Assembly: GCA_019242385.1 (NCBI GenBank) | Contig: JAFAVO010000245.1 | Span: 1-13,749 of the forward strand | Reading direction: 5' to 3' | Source of the DNA: Gammaproteobacteria bacterium | GTDB taxonomy: Bacteria > Pseudomonadota > Gammaproteobacteria > Steroidobacterales > Steroidobacteraceae | Length of the DNA: 13,749 bases | Shown: positions 7,124-13,749 of the stretch, piece by piece | Numbering within the stretch: position 1 is the first letter of the stretch | Layout of the letters: every line of letters begins with the position of its first letter | Position numbers and translations under genes: made by a program | The notes under the pieces: model-generated | Database searches by the model: none | What the model was told of the DNA's origin: nothing | What the model saw: only the letters and a program-made list of their open reading frames with translations

Positions 7124-7134
7124 GGGCCCGGATG

Positions 7135-7161
7135 ACTGTACCAGAACGCCCCTGTGCGCAA
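7135..7161 (-). promoter_or_regulatory. Weak promoter candidate for the DUF2062 gene
   Basis: On the minus strand TTGCGC (7156-7161) and TACAGT (7135-7140) are 15 bp apart, with TGG before the -10 giving an extended element. Only 11 bases separate the -10 from the ATG, so the leader would be about four bases long, in line with the missing Shine-Dalgarno. The match to consensus is modest. Confidence 0.28.
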
Positions 7162-7187
7162 TGTGCACTGCGCCGCGACGCAGTTCC

Positions 7188-7215
7188 TTGAGCAGCGGCG
7201 CCCCTCCGGTATGAT
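7188..7215 (+). promoter_or_regulatory. Sigma70 promoter candidate for the exbB-kdsB operon
   Basis: TTGAGC (7188-7193, 4 of 6) and TATGAT (7210-7215, 5 of 6) lie 16 bp apart. A transcript from ~7222 would have a leader of about 35 bases containing GAGGGA (7242-7247) nine bases before the exbB ATG. It lies in the divergent spacer shared with DUF2062. Confidence 0.55.
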
Positions 7216-7256
7216 GCCGCCTTTGCAATTGCGGCTGGTGTGAGGGATCTCGTCGG

Positions 7257-7901
7257 ATGTGGGAAATAGTGCGGGCGGGCGGCCCGCTGATGTGGCCGAT
7301 AATTCTCTGCTCGATCACCGCCGCCGCCATCATTCTCGAGCGGCTGTGGACGCTGCAGGACAAGCGCGTGCTGCCGCGCGAGCTGCCGCAGAAGGTCTGG
7401 CAGCTCATCGAGTCCAACCAGGTGAACGACAAGGTGATCGCCGCGCTGGAGCAGAACTCACCGCTCGGCCGGCTGCTCGCCACCGGCCTCGCCAACCGTC
7501 ACCGGCCGCGCGAGATGCTCATGGAGCGCCTCGAGGACACCGGCCGCCACGTGGTGCACGAGCTGGAGCGGTTTCTCAACACCCTCGGTACCATTGCCGG
7601 AGTGTCGCCGCTGCTCGGCCTGCTCGGCACCGTGACCGGCATCATCCGCGCGTTCAACGCCATCGAGGCGGGCGGCATGGGCGACCCGCGCGCACTCTCG
7701 GGCGGTATCGCCGAGGCGCTGATCGCCACGGCGGCGGGGTTGTGCGTGGCGATCCCGGCACTGATTTCCTACCGTTACCTGCGCGGCCGGGTCGATGGCA
7801 TCGTCGTGGAGATGGAAAAGCACGCCATCCGCATGGCGGATGCACTCGAGGCGGCGCGCTCGCGCGAGCGCACCGCGCCGGCTGCCGTGGCCGTGGCGTA
7901 A
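7257..7901 (+). CDS. exbB: ExbB/MotA/TolQ family proton-channel protein
   Basis: A 214-residue inner-membrane subunit of an ExbB-ExbD proton-motive-force motor. TM1 is ~10-28 (LMWPIILCSITAAAIILER). A cytoplasmic region rich in helices (30-105) follows. TM2 ~108-131 has the signature GTIAGVSPLLGLLGTVTGII, and TM3 ~152-175 has GIAEALIATAAGLCVAIPA. Thr125 and Thr158 match the channel-lining Thr pair of E. coli ExbB. The usual partner TonB is not in the window. This msbA-linked exbBD pair recurs in related bacteria, and its specific client is not settled. The ATG has a good ribosome-binding site (GAGGGA). It is the first gene of the operon; exbD follows after 21 bp. Confidence 0.92.
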   Translation: MWEIVRAGGPLMWPIILCSITAAAIILERLWTLQDKRVLPRELPQKVWQLIESNQVNDKVIAALEQNSPLGRLLATGLANRHRPREMLMERLEDTGRHVVHELERFLNTLGTIAGVSPLLGLLGTVTGIIRAFNAIEAGGMGDPRALSGGIAEALIATAAGLCVAIPALISYRYLRGRVDGIVVEMEKHAIRMADALEAARSRERTAPAAVAVA

Positions 7902-7922
7902 GCGCAGCGCGGGCCGCTTCCT

Positions 7923-8354
7923 GTGAACCTCAAGCCCCGCCGCCACGAGGAGCCGGAGATCAACGTGGTGTCGCTGATCGATGTGGTGCTGCTGCTCGTG
8001 GTGTTCTTCATCCTCTCGAGCAAGTTCACCGACGAGGGCCGCCTGCGCGTGCACCTGCCGCAGGCGAGCGCCATCCCGAGCGAGAAACCGAGCGGCGAGC
8101 CACTGGTGGTGAGCGTGACGCAGCAGGGGGGCTACCTCGTCAACCAGCGCGAGCTGATCAACTCCAGTCCCGAGACGCTGCGGGCGGCGCTGCTCAAGGA
8201 GGCCGGCGGCAACCGCGCGGTGCGGGTAACGCTGCGCGCCGATGCGCGCGCCACCCATCAGGCGGTGATCACCGCCATGGACGTTCTCGGGCGGCTGGGC
8301 TTTGCCGAGGTTAATATCGCAACGGTCAAGGAAGAGCCCGCAGGCAAGCCTTGA
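7923..8354 (+). CDS. exbD: ExbD/TolR family motor protein
   Basis: A 143-residue partner of ExbB with one membrane helix. The N-terminal cytoplasmic segment is MNLKPRRHEEPEINVVS, followed by TM ~17-33 containing LIDVVLLLVVFFIL. Asp20 corresponds to the essential proton-carrying Asp of ExbD/TolR. The periplasmic domain (~35-136) carries the family pattern VVSVTQQGGYLVNQ, then RVTLRADARATHQAVITAMD and GFAEVNIAT. The start is a GTG 21 bp after exbB without a clear Shine-Dalgarno, and no closer in-frame ATG exists before the conserved region. The stop overlaps the start of msbA, indicating translational coupling. Confidence 0.92.
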   Translation: MNLKPRRHEEPEINVVSLIDVVLLLVVFFILSSKFTDEGRLRVHLPQASAIPSEKPSGEPLVVSVTQQGGYLVNQRELINSSPETLRAALLKEAGGNRAVRVTLRADARATHQAVITAMDVLGRLGFAEVNIATVKEEPAGKP

Positions 8355-10153
8355 ACGACACCAGCCGAGCGCCGAGCGTCACCGCGAACAGGTACCCCCT
8401 CGCCCGCGGCGCGCTGCCGAGCTACCGCCGTCTGCTCGGCTATCTGGCCCCGCACCGGGGCCGCTTCGTGCTCGGCATGCTCGGTGGCGCGCTGTTCGCC
8501 GCGACGATGACGAGCTTCGCCTGGTTCGCCAAGAAATTCGGCGACGGCACGCTGGTGCACGAGGACCCGCGCACCATCGTCTGGGTGCCGCTCGCTCTGG
8601 TGGGATTGTTTCTGCTGCGCGGGCTGGGCGAGTTCGTGCAGACCTACTACATGGGCTATGTCGGGCGGCAGATCGTCAGCCGGCTGCGGCGCGATGTGTT
8701 TCGCCATACGCTCGACCTGCCGGTCGGATATTTCGACCGCAGCTCCTCGGCGACGCTGCTCTCGCGGCTCACCTACAACAGCGAGCAGGTCGGCCAGGCC
8801 ACCACCGACTCGATCAACCTGGTGGTGCGCACCACGCTCACCATCGTGGGCTCGATCGGCTTCATGCTGTGGTTCAACGCCCGGCTGACGCTCATTGCCC
8901 TGATCCTCACCCCGGTGATCGGCTGGCTGGTGTCGATCATCAATAGCAAATTCCGCCGCTACAGCCGCCGCATCCAGGACTCGATGGGCGATGTCACACG
9001 CGTGGCCAAGGAGGGCTTCGAATCCCCGAGGCTGCTGAAGGTGTACAACGCCGAGGAGCACGTCGCCGGCCAGTTCGACGCGGTCGATGCGCACAACCTG
9101 CGCTCCAACATGCGCCTCATTCTGACGCGCGGAATCTCCAACCCGGTCGTGCAGCAGGTCACCGCCATGGGCGCGGCCGTCGTGCTGTGGATCGCGATAG
9201 CGGACGCGGTCCACGGCCGCATGAGCATGGGCGACATGCTGGGCTTCATCGCCGCGCTGGTCGGCATCGCCCAGCCGCTGCGCGATCTGGTCGGAGTCGC
9301 CGGTCCGCTGCAGCAGGGCATCGCCGCCGGACAGAGCCTGTTCGAGCTGCTGGATGAGCCGGCCGAGCCGCAGGGGGGGAGCTTGCGCGTGCCACGCGTG
9401 CGCGGCGCGGTGCAGTTCGAGCACGTCTGGTTTGCCTACCCCGCGGGGCGCGATGCGGGCGCTGCCGCCGGGGCGCCGCGCGCACTCGCTGATGTCTCGC
9501 TCGAAGTGTCTCCCGGAGAGAGCCTCGCCATCGTCGGCCGCTCTGGCAGCGGCAAGTCGACGCTGGTCAATCTGCTGCCACGCTTCTACGACGTGGCTGC
9601 GGGCAGCGTGCGGATCGACGGCCAGGACGTGCGCGAGTTCGAGCTGAAAAACCTGCGCGAGCAGATCGCGGTGGTGAGCCAGGAAGTGGTGCTGTTCAAC
9701 GACACCATCCGCAACAACATCGCTTTCGGCCGCAAGGTAGCCGACGCCGACATCGAGCGCGCCGCGGAAGCGGCGCACATTCTCGAATTCATCCGCCGCC
9801 AGCCCGGCGGGCTCGATGCGCTGGTGGGCGATCGCGGCATGCTGCTCTCGGGCGGCCAGCGGCAGCGGATCGCCATCGCCCGTGCGCTGCTGAAGGACGC
9901 ACCGATCCTGATACTCGATGAAGCCACCTCGGCTCTCGACACCGAGTCCGAGCGGCACATCCAGGCGGCCCTGAGCGAGCTGCTGCGGCATCGCACCACT
10001 TTCATCATCGCGCATCGGCTCTCCACCGTGGAGCAGGCGGACCGCATTCTGGTGCTCAACGCCGGCACCGTCGCCGAAAGCGGCACCCACGCACAGCTGC
10101 TCGCGCACGGTGGGCTGTACGCGCAGCTGCATCGCCTGCAGTTCTCCGACTGA
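8351..10153 (+). CDS. msbA: Lipid A export ABC transporter (permease and ATPase) MsbA
   Basis: Homodimeric half-transporter that flips core-lipid A across the inner membrane; 600 residues, normal length. The membrane domain (~24-330) holds six helices and the MsbA-typical DRSSSATLLSRLTYNSEQV (129-147), with RLLKVYNAEEHV in a coupling region. The nucleotide-binding domain starts near 353: Walker A GRSGSGKST (396-404), Q-loop VSQEVVLFNDTIRNNIAFG, signature LSGGQRQR (499-506), Walker B ILILDEATSALD (519-530), and switch His555 in IIAHRLST. A short Ala/Gly-rich insertion (369-376) sits after the A-loop FAYP. The start appears to be a TTG overlapping the exbD stop; the first downstream ATG would remove the first 42 residues, including part of the first helix, so TTG is preferred. 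It is followed by lpxK after 14 bp. Confidence 0.95.
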   Translation: MNDTSRAPSVTANRYPLARGALPSYRRLLGYLAPHRGRFVLGMLGGALFAATMTSFAWFAKKFGDGTLVHEDPRTIVWVPLALVGLFLLRGLGEFVQTYYMGYVGRQIVSRLRRDVFRHTLDLPVGYFDRSSSATLLSRLTYNSEQVGQATTDSINLVVRTTLTIVGSIGFMLWFNARLTLIALILTPVIGWLVSIINSKFRRYSRRIQDSMGDVTRVAKEGFESPRLLKVYNAEEHVAGQFDAVDAHNLRSNMRLILTRGISNPVVQQVTAMGAAVVLWIAIADAVHGRMSMGDMLGFIAALVGIAQPLRDLVGVAGPLQQGIAAGQSLFELLDEPAEPQGGSLRVPRVRGAVQFEHVWFAYPAGRDAGAAAGAPRALADVSLEVSPGESLAIVGRSGSGKSTLVNLLPRFYDVAAGSVRIDGQDVREFELKNLREQIAVVSQEVVLFNDTIRNNIAFGRKVADADIERAAEAAHILEFIRRQPGGLDALVGDRGMLLSGGQRQRIAIARALLKDAPILILDEATSALDTESERHIQAALSELLRHRTTFIIAHRLSTVEQADRILVLNAGTVAESGTHAQLLAHGGLYAQLHRLQFSD

Positions 10154-10167
10154 GGTGAGCGGCGCGG

Positions 10168-11190
10168 ATGGAGCGGCAGCTCACACAGCTGTGGTATCAC
10201 GAGCGCGCACGTGCTGCGCCGCTGCAGCCGCTCGCCTGGCTGTACGGTGCGATGATCGGCCTGCGGCGGAGCATGTATCGCTCGGGCCTGGTGCGTGCCG
10301 CGGCAGCGGGCCGTCCGGTGGTGGTCGTGGGCAATCTCACCGTGGGCGGCACCGGCAAGACTCCGCTCACCGTCTGGCTGGCGCGCGCACTCGGCGCACA
10401 GGGATTGCAGGTGGGGATCATCGCGCGCGGTTACGGCGGCAGCAGCGGCCGCGGACCGCGGCGCGTCGACGCCGGCTCACGCTGGCAGGATGTGGGGGAT
10501 GAGCCGCTGATCCTGGCGCGCCGCAGTGGCTGTGCGACGGTGGTCGGCAGTGACCGCCTCGCCGCCGCACGCACTCTGGTCGGCGCGGGCGTCGACCTCA
10601 TCCTGGCCGATGATGGCCTGCAGCATCTGCGCCTCGCACGCGATTGCGAGATCGTGGTGGTCGATGGCGCACGTGGTTTCGGCAACGGCCGCCTGTTGCC
10701 TGCCGGCCCGCTGCGCGAGACCACGAAGCGGCTGCGCACGGTGGATGCGATCGTCGTGAACGGCAGCGCGACTCACCCGACGCTCGCTGCGCTGCCACCG
10801 GCCGGGATGCTCGCCATGCAGCTGGAAGCGGGCGAGGCGGTCAGCCTCGATGAGCAGCGCCGCCGGCCGCTCGCCTCGTTTCAGGGGGAGCGCGTGCACG
10901 CCGTCGCCGGCATCGGCAACCCGCAACGTTTTTTCACCGAGCTGCGCGCCCGCGGAATCGAGCTCATCGAGCACCAGTTTCCCGATCACCATCCTCTGAC
11001 CGCGGCAGAGCTGGCATTCGCCGAACGGCTGCCCGTGCTCATGACCGAGAAAGATGCCGTAAAATGCCGCGAGCTCGCCGATGAGCGCTTGTGGTACGTG
11101 CCGGTCGCCGCACAGCTTCCCGCACGGGACGCGCACGAGCTCCTCAGCCGCGTACTCGCGAAGGTGCGCGGCGCCGCTGGAGGTGCCTAG
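10168..11190 (+). CDS. lpxK: Tetraacyldisaccharide 4'-kinase LpxK
   Basis: Membrane-associated kinase that phosphorylates the 4' position of the lipid A disaccharide precursor, making lipid IVA; 340 residues. The hydrophobic N-terminal helix is ~20-31 (QPLAWLYGAMIGLRR). The P-loop is GNLTVGGTGKT with Lys64. GDEP contains Asp111, followed by ADDGLQHLRLARD (Asp148/Asp149). LPAGPLRE (177-184) is the family signature. FPDHHPLT carries His274/His275 near the active site, and LMTEKDAVK (291-299) is the last block. All expected motifs are present. The ATG has GAGGTG 10 bases upstream, overlapping the msbA stop region. The coupling of lpxK to msbA is conserved in gammaproteobacteria. The trm112 gene begins two bases after the stop. 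Confidence 0.96.
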   Translation: MERQLTQLWYHERARAAPLQPLAWLYGAMIGLRRSMYRSGLVRAAAAGRPVVVVGNLTVGGTGKTPLTVWLARALGAQGLQVGIIARGYGGSSGRGPRRVDAGSRWQDVGDEPLILARRSGCATVVGSDRLAAARTLVGAGVDLILADDGLQHLRLARDCEIVVVDGARGFGNGRLLPAGPLRETTKRLRTVDAIVVNGSATHPTLAALPPAGMLAMQLEAGEAVSLDEQRRRPLASFQGERVHAVAGIGNPQRFFTELRARGIELIEHQFPDHHPLTAAELAFAERLPVLMTEKDAVKCRELADERLWYVPVAAQLPARDAHELLSRVLAKVRGAAGGA

Positions 11191-11192
11191 CC

Positions 11193-11381
11193 GTGGATGC
11201 CCGCTTGCTGGAGATACTTGCCTGCCCGGTATGTAAGGGACCACTGCAGTTCCGCCGCGAGGCGCAGGTGTTGGTTTGCCGCATGGACCGGCTGGCTTAC
11301 CCGATCCGCGATGCGGTCCCGGTGATGCTGGAGGAAGAGGCCCGTCAGCTCGCGGCCGATGATCCGCTGCTCGATCGTTGA
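11193..11381 (+). CDS. ycaR: Trm112 family zinc-ribbon-like protein (YcaR type)
   Basis: A 62-residue protein. Trm112 proteins bind and stabilise methyltransferases acting on translation factors or RNA. The sequence begins MDARLLEILACPVCKGPL, with Cys11 and Cys14 in CPVC. LVCRMDRLAYPIRDAVPVML follows, with Cys29 and the family-typical YPI-x-D-x-x-PVML. The bacterial form often lacks the fourth Cys, as here. The start is a GTG at 11193; the nearby ATG at 11197 is out of frame. GGAGG within the end of lpxK serves as ribosome-binding site. The lpxK-trm112-kdsB order is conserved in Pseudomonas and relatives. Its methyltransferase partner is not in the window. Confidence 0.9.
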   Translation: MDARLLEILACPVCKGPLQFRREAQVLVCRMDRLAYPIRDAVPVMLEEEARQLAADDPLLDR

Positions 11382-11415
11382 ACCGGTGCAGCCCCAGTCC
11401 CGGCAACGCCCGCCC

Positions 11416-12180
11416 ATGTTCCGCGTAGTGATTCCGGCGCGGTTTGCCTCCACCCGCCTGCCGGGCAAGGCGTTGCTGCCGATCGCCGGCAAGCCGATGG
11501 TGCAATGGGTCTACGAGCGTGCCCGCGCCGCCGCCGCACAGGAGGTGCTCATTGCCACCGACGATGAGCGCATCGCACGTGCTGCACGCGGCTTCGGTGC
11601 GCAGCCGGTGATGAGCTCCGCCACCCACGCTTCCGGCACCGACCGCATCGCCGAGGTGGCGCGCGCGCGCAACTGGGGCGCACAGGAGATCGTCGTGAAC
11701 GTGCAGGGCGATGAGCCTCTGGTTCCGCCGGCACTGATCACTCAGGTCGCGCAGCTGCTGCAGGCACACCCCGCGGCCCAGCTGGCGACGCTTGCCACCC
11801 CGCTCGAGTCGCTGGCGGAGCTCCTCGACCCGGCGGTCGTGAAGGTGGTGAGCGACGCGCAGGGGTACGCACTCTACTTCAGCCGCGCGCCGATTCCCTG
11901 GAACCGCGATGGTGCTCCGGCGGGACTCACGAGCCAGCGGGAATTTGCCGGCGCGCGCCGCCATCGCGGCCTGTATGCGTACCGTGTGGCCGAGCTGCTG
12001 CACCTTGCGCAACTTCCGCAGGGGCACCTGGAGGGGCTCGAGAAGCTCGAGCAGCTGCGCGCGCTCGAGCACGGCCTGCGCATCGTGGTTGCCGATGCGA
12101 TCGAGCGCCCGGGCCCGGATGTCAATACGCCTGCAGATCTCGAGCACGTCAGAAAGCTCATGGATTCATCGGTGGGCTGA
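11416..12180 (+). CDS. kdsB: 3-deoxy-manno-octulosonate cytidylyltransferase KdsB
   Basis: Activates Kdo as CMP-Kdo for the LPS inner core, in the cytoplasm. 254 residues, against 248 in E. coli. The start at 11416 places MFRVVIPARFASTRLPGK at the N-terminus, the conserved nucleotide-binding block; a longer frame from 11359 has no family likeness. NVQGDEPLV (95-103) contains the metal-binding Asp99. SRAPIPWNRD (156-165) and RHRGLYAYR (179-187) follow, then LEKLEQLRALEHG. The C-terminal motif, usually GVDTPEDL, reads DVNTPADL here with Asn237 at the usual Asp position. It lies 34 bp after trm112 and is the last gene of the operon. No intrinsic terminator is visible in the 219 bp that follow. 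Confidence 0.95.
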   Translation: MFRVVIPARFASTRLPGKALLPIAGKPMVQWVYERARAAAAQEVLIATDDERIARAARGFGAQPVMSSATHASGTDRIAEVARARNWGAQEIVVNVQGDEPLVPPALITQVAQLLQAHPAAQLATLATPLESLAELLDPAVVKVVSDAQGYALYFSRAPIPWNRDGAPAGLTSQREFAGARRHRGLYAYRVAELLHLAQLPQGHLEGLEKLEQLRALEHGLRIVVADAIERPGPDVNTPADLEHVRKLMDSSVG

Positions 12181-12399
12181 GACGCACCAACAATATGTCG
12201 TGCGCGGCGATGCTGAAGTCACAATTGCTCACAGCGCGACGCGAGCGCAGGCCGCGCCGCCATGCCAACGGCGGGCAGCGGAACTCCCTGCGTGCGCACG
12301 GTCAAAACTCCTGTATGTTCCGCGGGTTGCATTGTCAACGAGGAGCTCGCAAGCCGCGTTTTTGTGGGTGAGCATTGTTTGAGCACTGGAGCCTTCGCG

Positions 12400-12999
12400 A
12401 TGCAGATTTTCATCCCCACCAGTTTGCGCAGCGCCATTCCGATGATGACGCTGGCGGGCCTCGTGGCAGTGTTGGCCGGCTGTGCCACCACACCACCGCC
12501 GGAGCAGCGGCCCGCGCCGCCTCCACCGCCTCCGGCCGGCATGGTCTACCAGCCGCAGCCGGCTGCGCCCGTGAACGCCGACGTGTATGCCTATCCGATG
12601 CGCGGCCAGACTCCCGAGCAGCAGGACCGCGATCACTATGACTGCAGCATCTGGGCGACGCAGCAGACCGGGTTCGACCCGAGCGCCCCGGGTGTGCCGC
12701 CGCAGCATCAGGTGCACATCGTGAGCGGACCGCCGCCCGGCTCCGGGACCGCAGCAGGCGCCGTCACCGGTGCCATCCTCGGTGCAGTGATCGGCGGACC
12801 CTACCATGGGCCGGGGCCTGCGCTCGCCGGCGCCGTGGTGGGCGGGGCGCTGGGCACCGCGGCCGAGCAGAGCGCGCGCCAGTCGCAGACGGTGACGGTG
12901 ACCGATCAGCACGCGCTCGCGCAGGTGCAACACAAGGCCGCCAACTACCGGCGGGCGCTCGGTGCGTGTCTCGATGCGCGCGGCTACAGTGTCAAGTGA
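12400..12999 (+). CDS. Outer-membrane lipoprotein with glycine zipper and a two-part cysteine module
   Basis: 199 residues, function unknown. The lipoprotein signal peptide ends in the lipobox LAGC, with Cys28 lipidated. Ala29 at +2 predicts outer-membrane sorting by Lol. A Pro-rich linker follows (31-57). Residues 62-95 read YAYPMRGQTPEQQ, then DHYDCSIWATQQTGFDPS. A glycine-zipper segment (116-156, GTAAGAVTGAILGAVIGG, then GAVVGGALGTAAE) can insert in membranes or drive oligomers. The end is NYRRALGACLDARGYSVK. The same two blocks recur in the next gene without the glycine zipper. Cys82 and Cys190 could pair. The start was chosen because it opens the signal peptide; an in-frame ATG at 12262 would add 46 unlike residues. 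The 219-bp upstream region shows no clear promoter, hairpin with T run, or other element. The next gene starts four bases after the stop. Confidence 0.88.
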   Translation: MQIFIPTSLRSAIPMMTLAGLVAVLAGCATTPPPEQRPAPPPPPPAGMVYQPQPAAPVNADVYAYPMRGQTPEQQDRDHYDCSIWATQQTGFDPSAPGVPPQHQVHIVSGPPPGSGTAAGAVTGAILGAVIGGPYHGPGPALAGAVVGGALGTAAEQSARQSQTVTVTDQHALAQVQHKAANYRRALGACLDARGYSVK

Positions 13000-13003
13000 C
13001 TCC

Positions 13004-13749
13004 ATGAGCGCATACCACAAGACCCCGGCGCTCGCTGTATGCGCGCTGGCGCTGTCGGTGCTGATGTCGCATGCCGCGCGCGCGCAGCAGGCACAGCACG
13101 GACATGAAGGACATCAGGGGCGGGAGCAGGCACCCGCGCCGTACGCTTCGCAGTATGACGGCCGCTACAGTCACAACCGCTCCTACACCACCCCGGGCGT
13201 CGAAGTTGCGGCAGTGCCCGGCAGGCCGTACGTGGTCGCGCACGGAGGTGCGCACTACTACTATTCGGGCGGAGTCTGGTACTCGCCGCGCGGACCGCAT
13301 TACGTGGTGATAGGCCCGCCGGTCGGCGTGTACGTTCCGGTGCTGCCACCCTTTTACACGACGGTGTGGTTCGCCGGAGTTCCCTATTACTACGCCAACA
13401 ACACCTACTACACCTATGCCGGTCCGCAGGGTTACGAGGTCGTCGATCCACCAGCCGATGGCAGCGCGGTGCAGGGGCCGCAGGGACCTGCATATCCCGG
13501 CGCACCGCCGCCCGCACCTGGCGGCACCCACCCTGAGGGCGAAGACATCTACGTCTATCCGCAGCAGGATCAATCGCCCGACCAGCAGGCGAATGACCGG
13601 TACGATTGTCACAAGTGGGCGTCCTCGCAGACGGGCTTCGATCCCACTCAAGCCGGCGGGGGCGTTGCCCCGGACCAGACTGTTGCGCGGGGTGAGGATT
13701 ACAAGCGCGCGATGCGCGCCTGCCTCGAGGGGCGGGGCTATAGCGTAAG
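13004..13749 (+). CDS. DUF6515-like secreted protein with C-terminal cysteine module (3' end at window edge)
   Basis: 248 full codons are visible. Residues 1-28 are a Sec signal peptide ending ARA before Gln29. A His-rich stretch (HGHEGHQG) follows. Residues ~50-150 are Tyr/Val/Pro-rich: VPGRPYVVAHGGAHYYYSGG, VWYSPRGPHYVVIGPP, VPVLPPFYTTVWFAGVPYYY. This is the repeated pattern of DUF6515-type proteins, with x-Y-Y-Y strands and VVxPP. A Pro/Gly linker (~155-178) leads to IYVYPQQDQSPDQQ, DRYDCHKWASSQTGFDPT and DYKRAMRACLEGRGYSV, the module shared with the preceding lipoprotein. By comparison the stop should lie within a few codons beyond the edge. It is likely co-transcribed with the lipoprotein (4-bp gap). 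A periplasmic or surface location is likely; function is unknown. Confidence 0.85.
   Translation, partial: MSAYHKTPALAVCALALSVLMSHAARAQQAQHGHEGHQGREQAPAPYASQYDGRYSHNRSYTTPGVEVAAVPGRPYVVAHGGAHYYYSGGVWYSPRGPHYVVIGPPVGVYVPVLPPFYTTVWFAGVPYYYANNTYYTYAGPQGYEVVDPPADGSAVQGPQGPAYPGAPPPAPGGTHPEGEDIYVYPQQDQSPDQQANDRYDCHKWASSQTGFDPTQAGGGVAPDQTVARGEDYKRAMRACLEGRGYSV

Noticed and set aside
6593..7135. 180-codon plus-strand open frame after lolD
   Set aside because: Antisense to the DUF2062 gene, which has a recognisable family N-terminus and membrane segments; the plus-strand product is Glu/Arg-rich without motif.
8258..10132. 624-codon minus-strand open frame over msbA, and a similar one at 10477-12147 over lpxK-kdsB
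   Set aside because: Antisense shadows of genes with complete catalytic motifs; composition is typical of GC-driven spurious frames.
11197..11199. ATG just after the start of the Trm112 gene
   Set aside because: Out of frame with the CPVC zinc-ribbon reading frame; the GTG at 11193 is in frame and has a GGAGG upstream.
12250..12290. Short GC hairpin (CCGCC / GGCGG) after kdsB as a terminator
   Set aside because: Only five base pairs, an eight-base loop and no T run on either side.
12262..12399. Longer start for the lipoprotein at an upstream in-frame ATG
   Set aside because: It would put 46 non-hydrophobic residues before a textbook lipoprotein signal peptide; the ATG at 12400 begins that peptide directly.
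1..13749. Search for tRNA/rRNA genes, CRISPR arrays, insertion sequences, attachment sites and defence systems
   Set aside because: No cloverleaf, regularly spaced repeat, transposase, terminal inverted repeat pair or defence-type gene was seen by reading both strands; nearly all sequence is accounted for by housekeeping and envelope genes.

Overview
The window is a high-GC, densely packed chromosomal segment of a Gram-negative bacterium, most likely a gammaproteobacterium from the Xanthomonadales/Nevskiales/Steroidobacter side. This rests on the very high GC content with long antisense reading frames, and on a conserved gene chain for outer-membrane building (lol permeases and ATPase, DUF2062, exbB, exbD, msbA, lpxK, trm112, kdsB). 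The chain resembles the one in Pseudomonas and relatives. The exact genus cannot be read from the sequence.

Layout. Positions 1-3292 are read on the minus strand: the N-terminal 646 codons of mfd (transcription-repair coupling factor, cut by the window edge), a soluble class III nucleotide cyclase, and a small secreted protein of unknown function with a strong promoter. A 123-bp divergent spacer (3293-3415) separates these from a plus-strand operon of two tandem LolC/LolE-type permeases and the ATPase LolD (3416-6596). A DUF2062 membrane protein (6557-7123, minus) converges on lolD, and their 3' ends overlap by 40 bp. A second divergent spacer (7124-7256) precedes the plus-strand operon exbB-exbD-msbA-lpxK-trm112-kdsB (7257-12180). 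After a 219-bp gap come a glycine-zipper lipoprotein (12400-12999) and a DUF6515-like secreted protein (13004 to the right edge, almost complete).

How the genes fit together. LolC/E/D extract lipoproteins from the inner membrane for the outer membrane. LpxK phosphorylates the lipid A precursor, KdsB activates Kdo for the LPS inner core, and MsbA flips core-lipid A across the inner membrane. ExbB/ExbD form a proton-driven motor in the inner membrane. The lipoprotein near the right end has no Asp after its lipidated Cys, so it would be a substrate of the Lol system. Trm112 is a small methyltransferase activator often carried in this operon.

I found no mobile element, CRISPR array, RNA gene or defence island. 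The most interesting observations are modest: a two-part cysteine module shared by the last two genes but mounted on different scaffolds; a class III cyclase with His in place of the substrate-selecting Lys; a hairpin over the cyclase ribosome-binding site with GGA in its loop; an SD-less, possibly leaderless start for the first lol gene; and an Asp-to-Asn change at a metal-site motif of KdsB.
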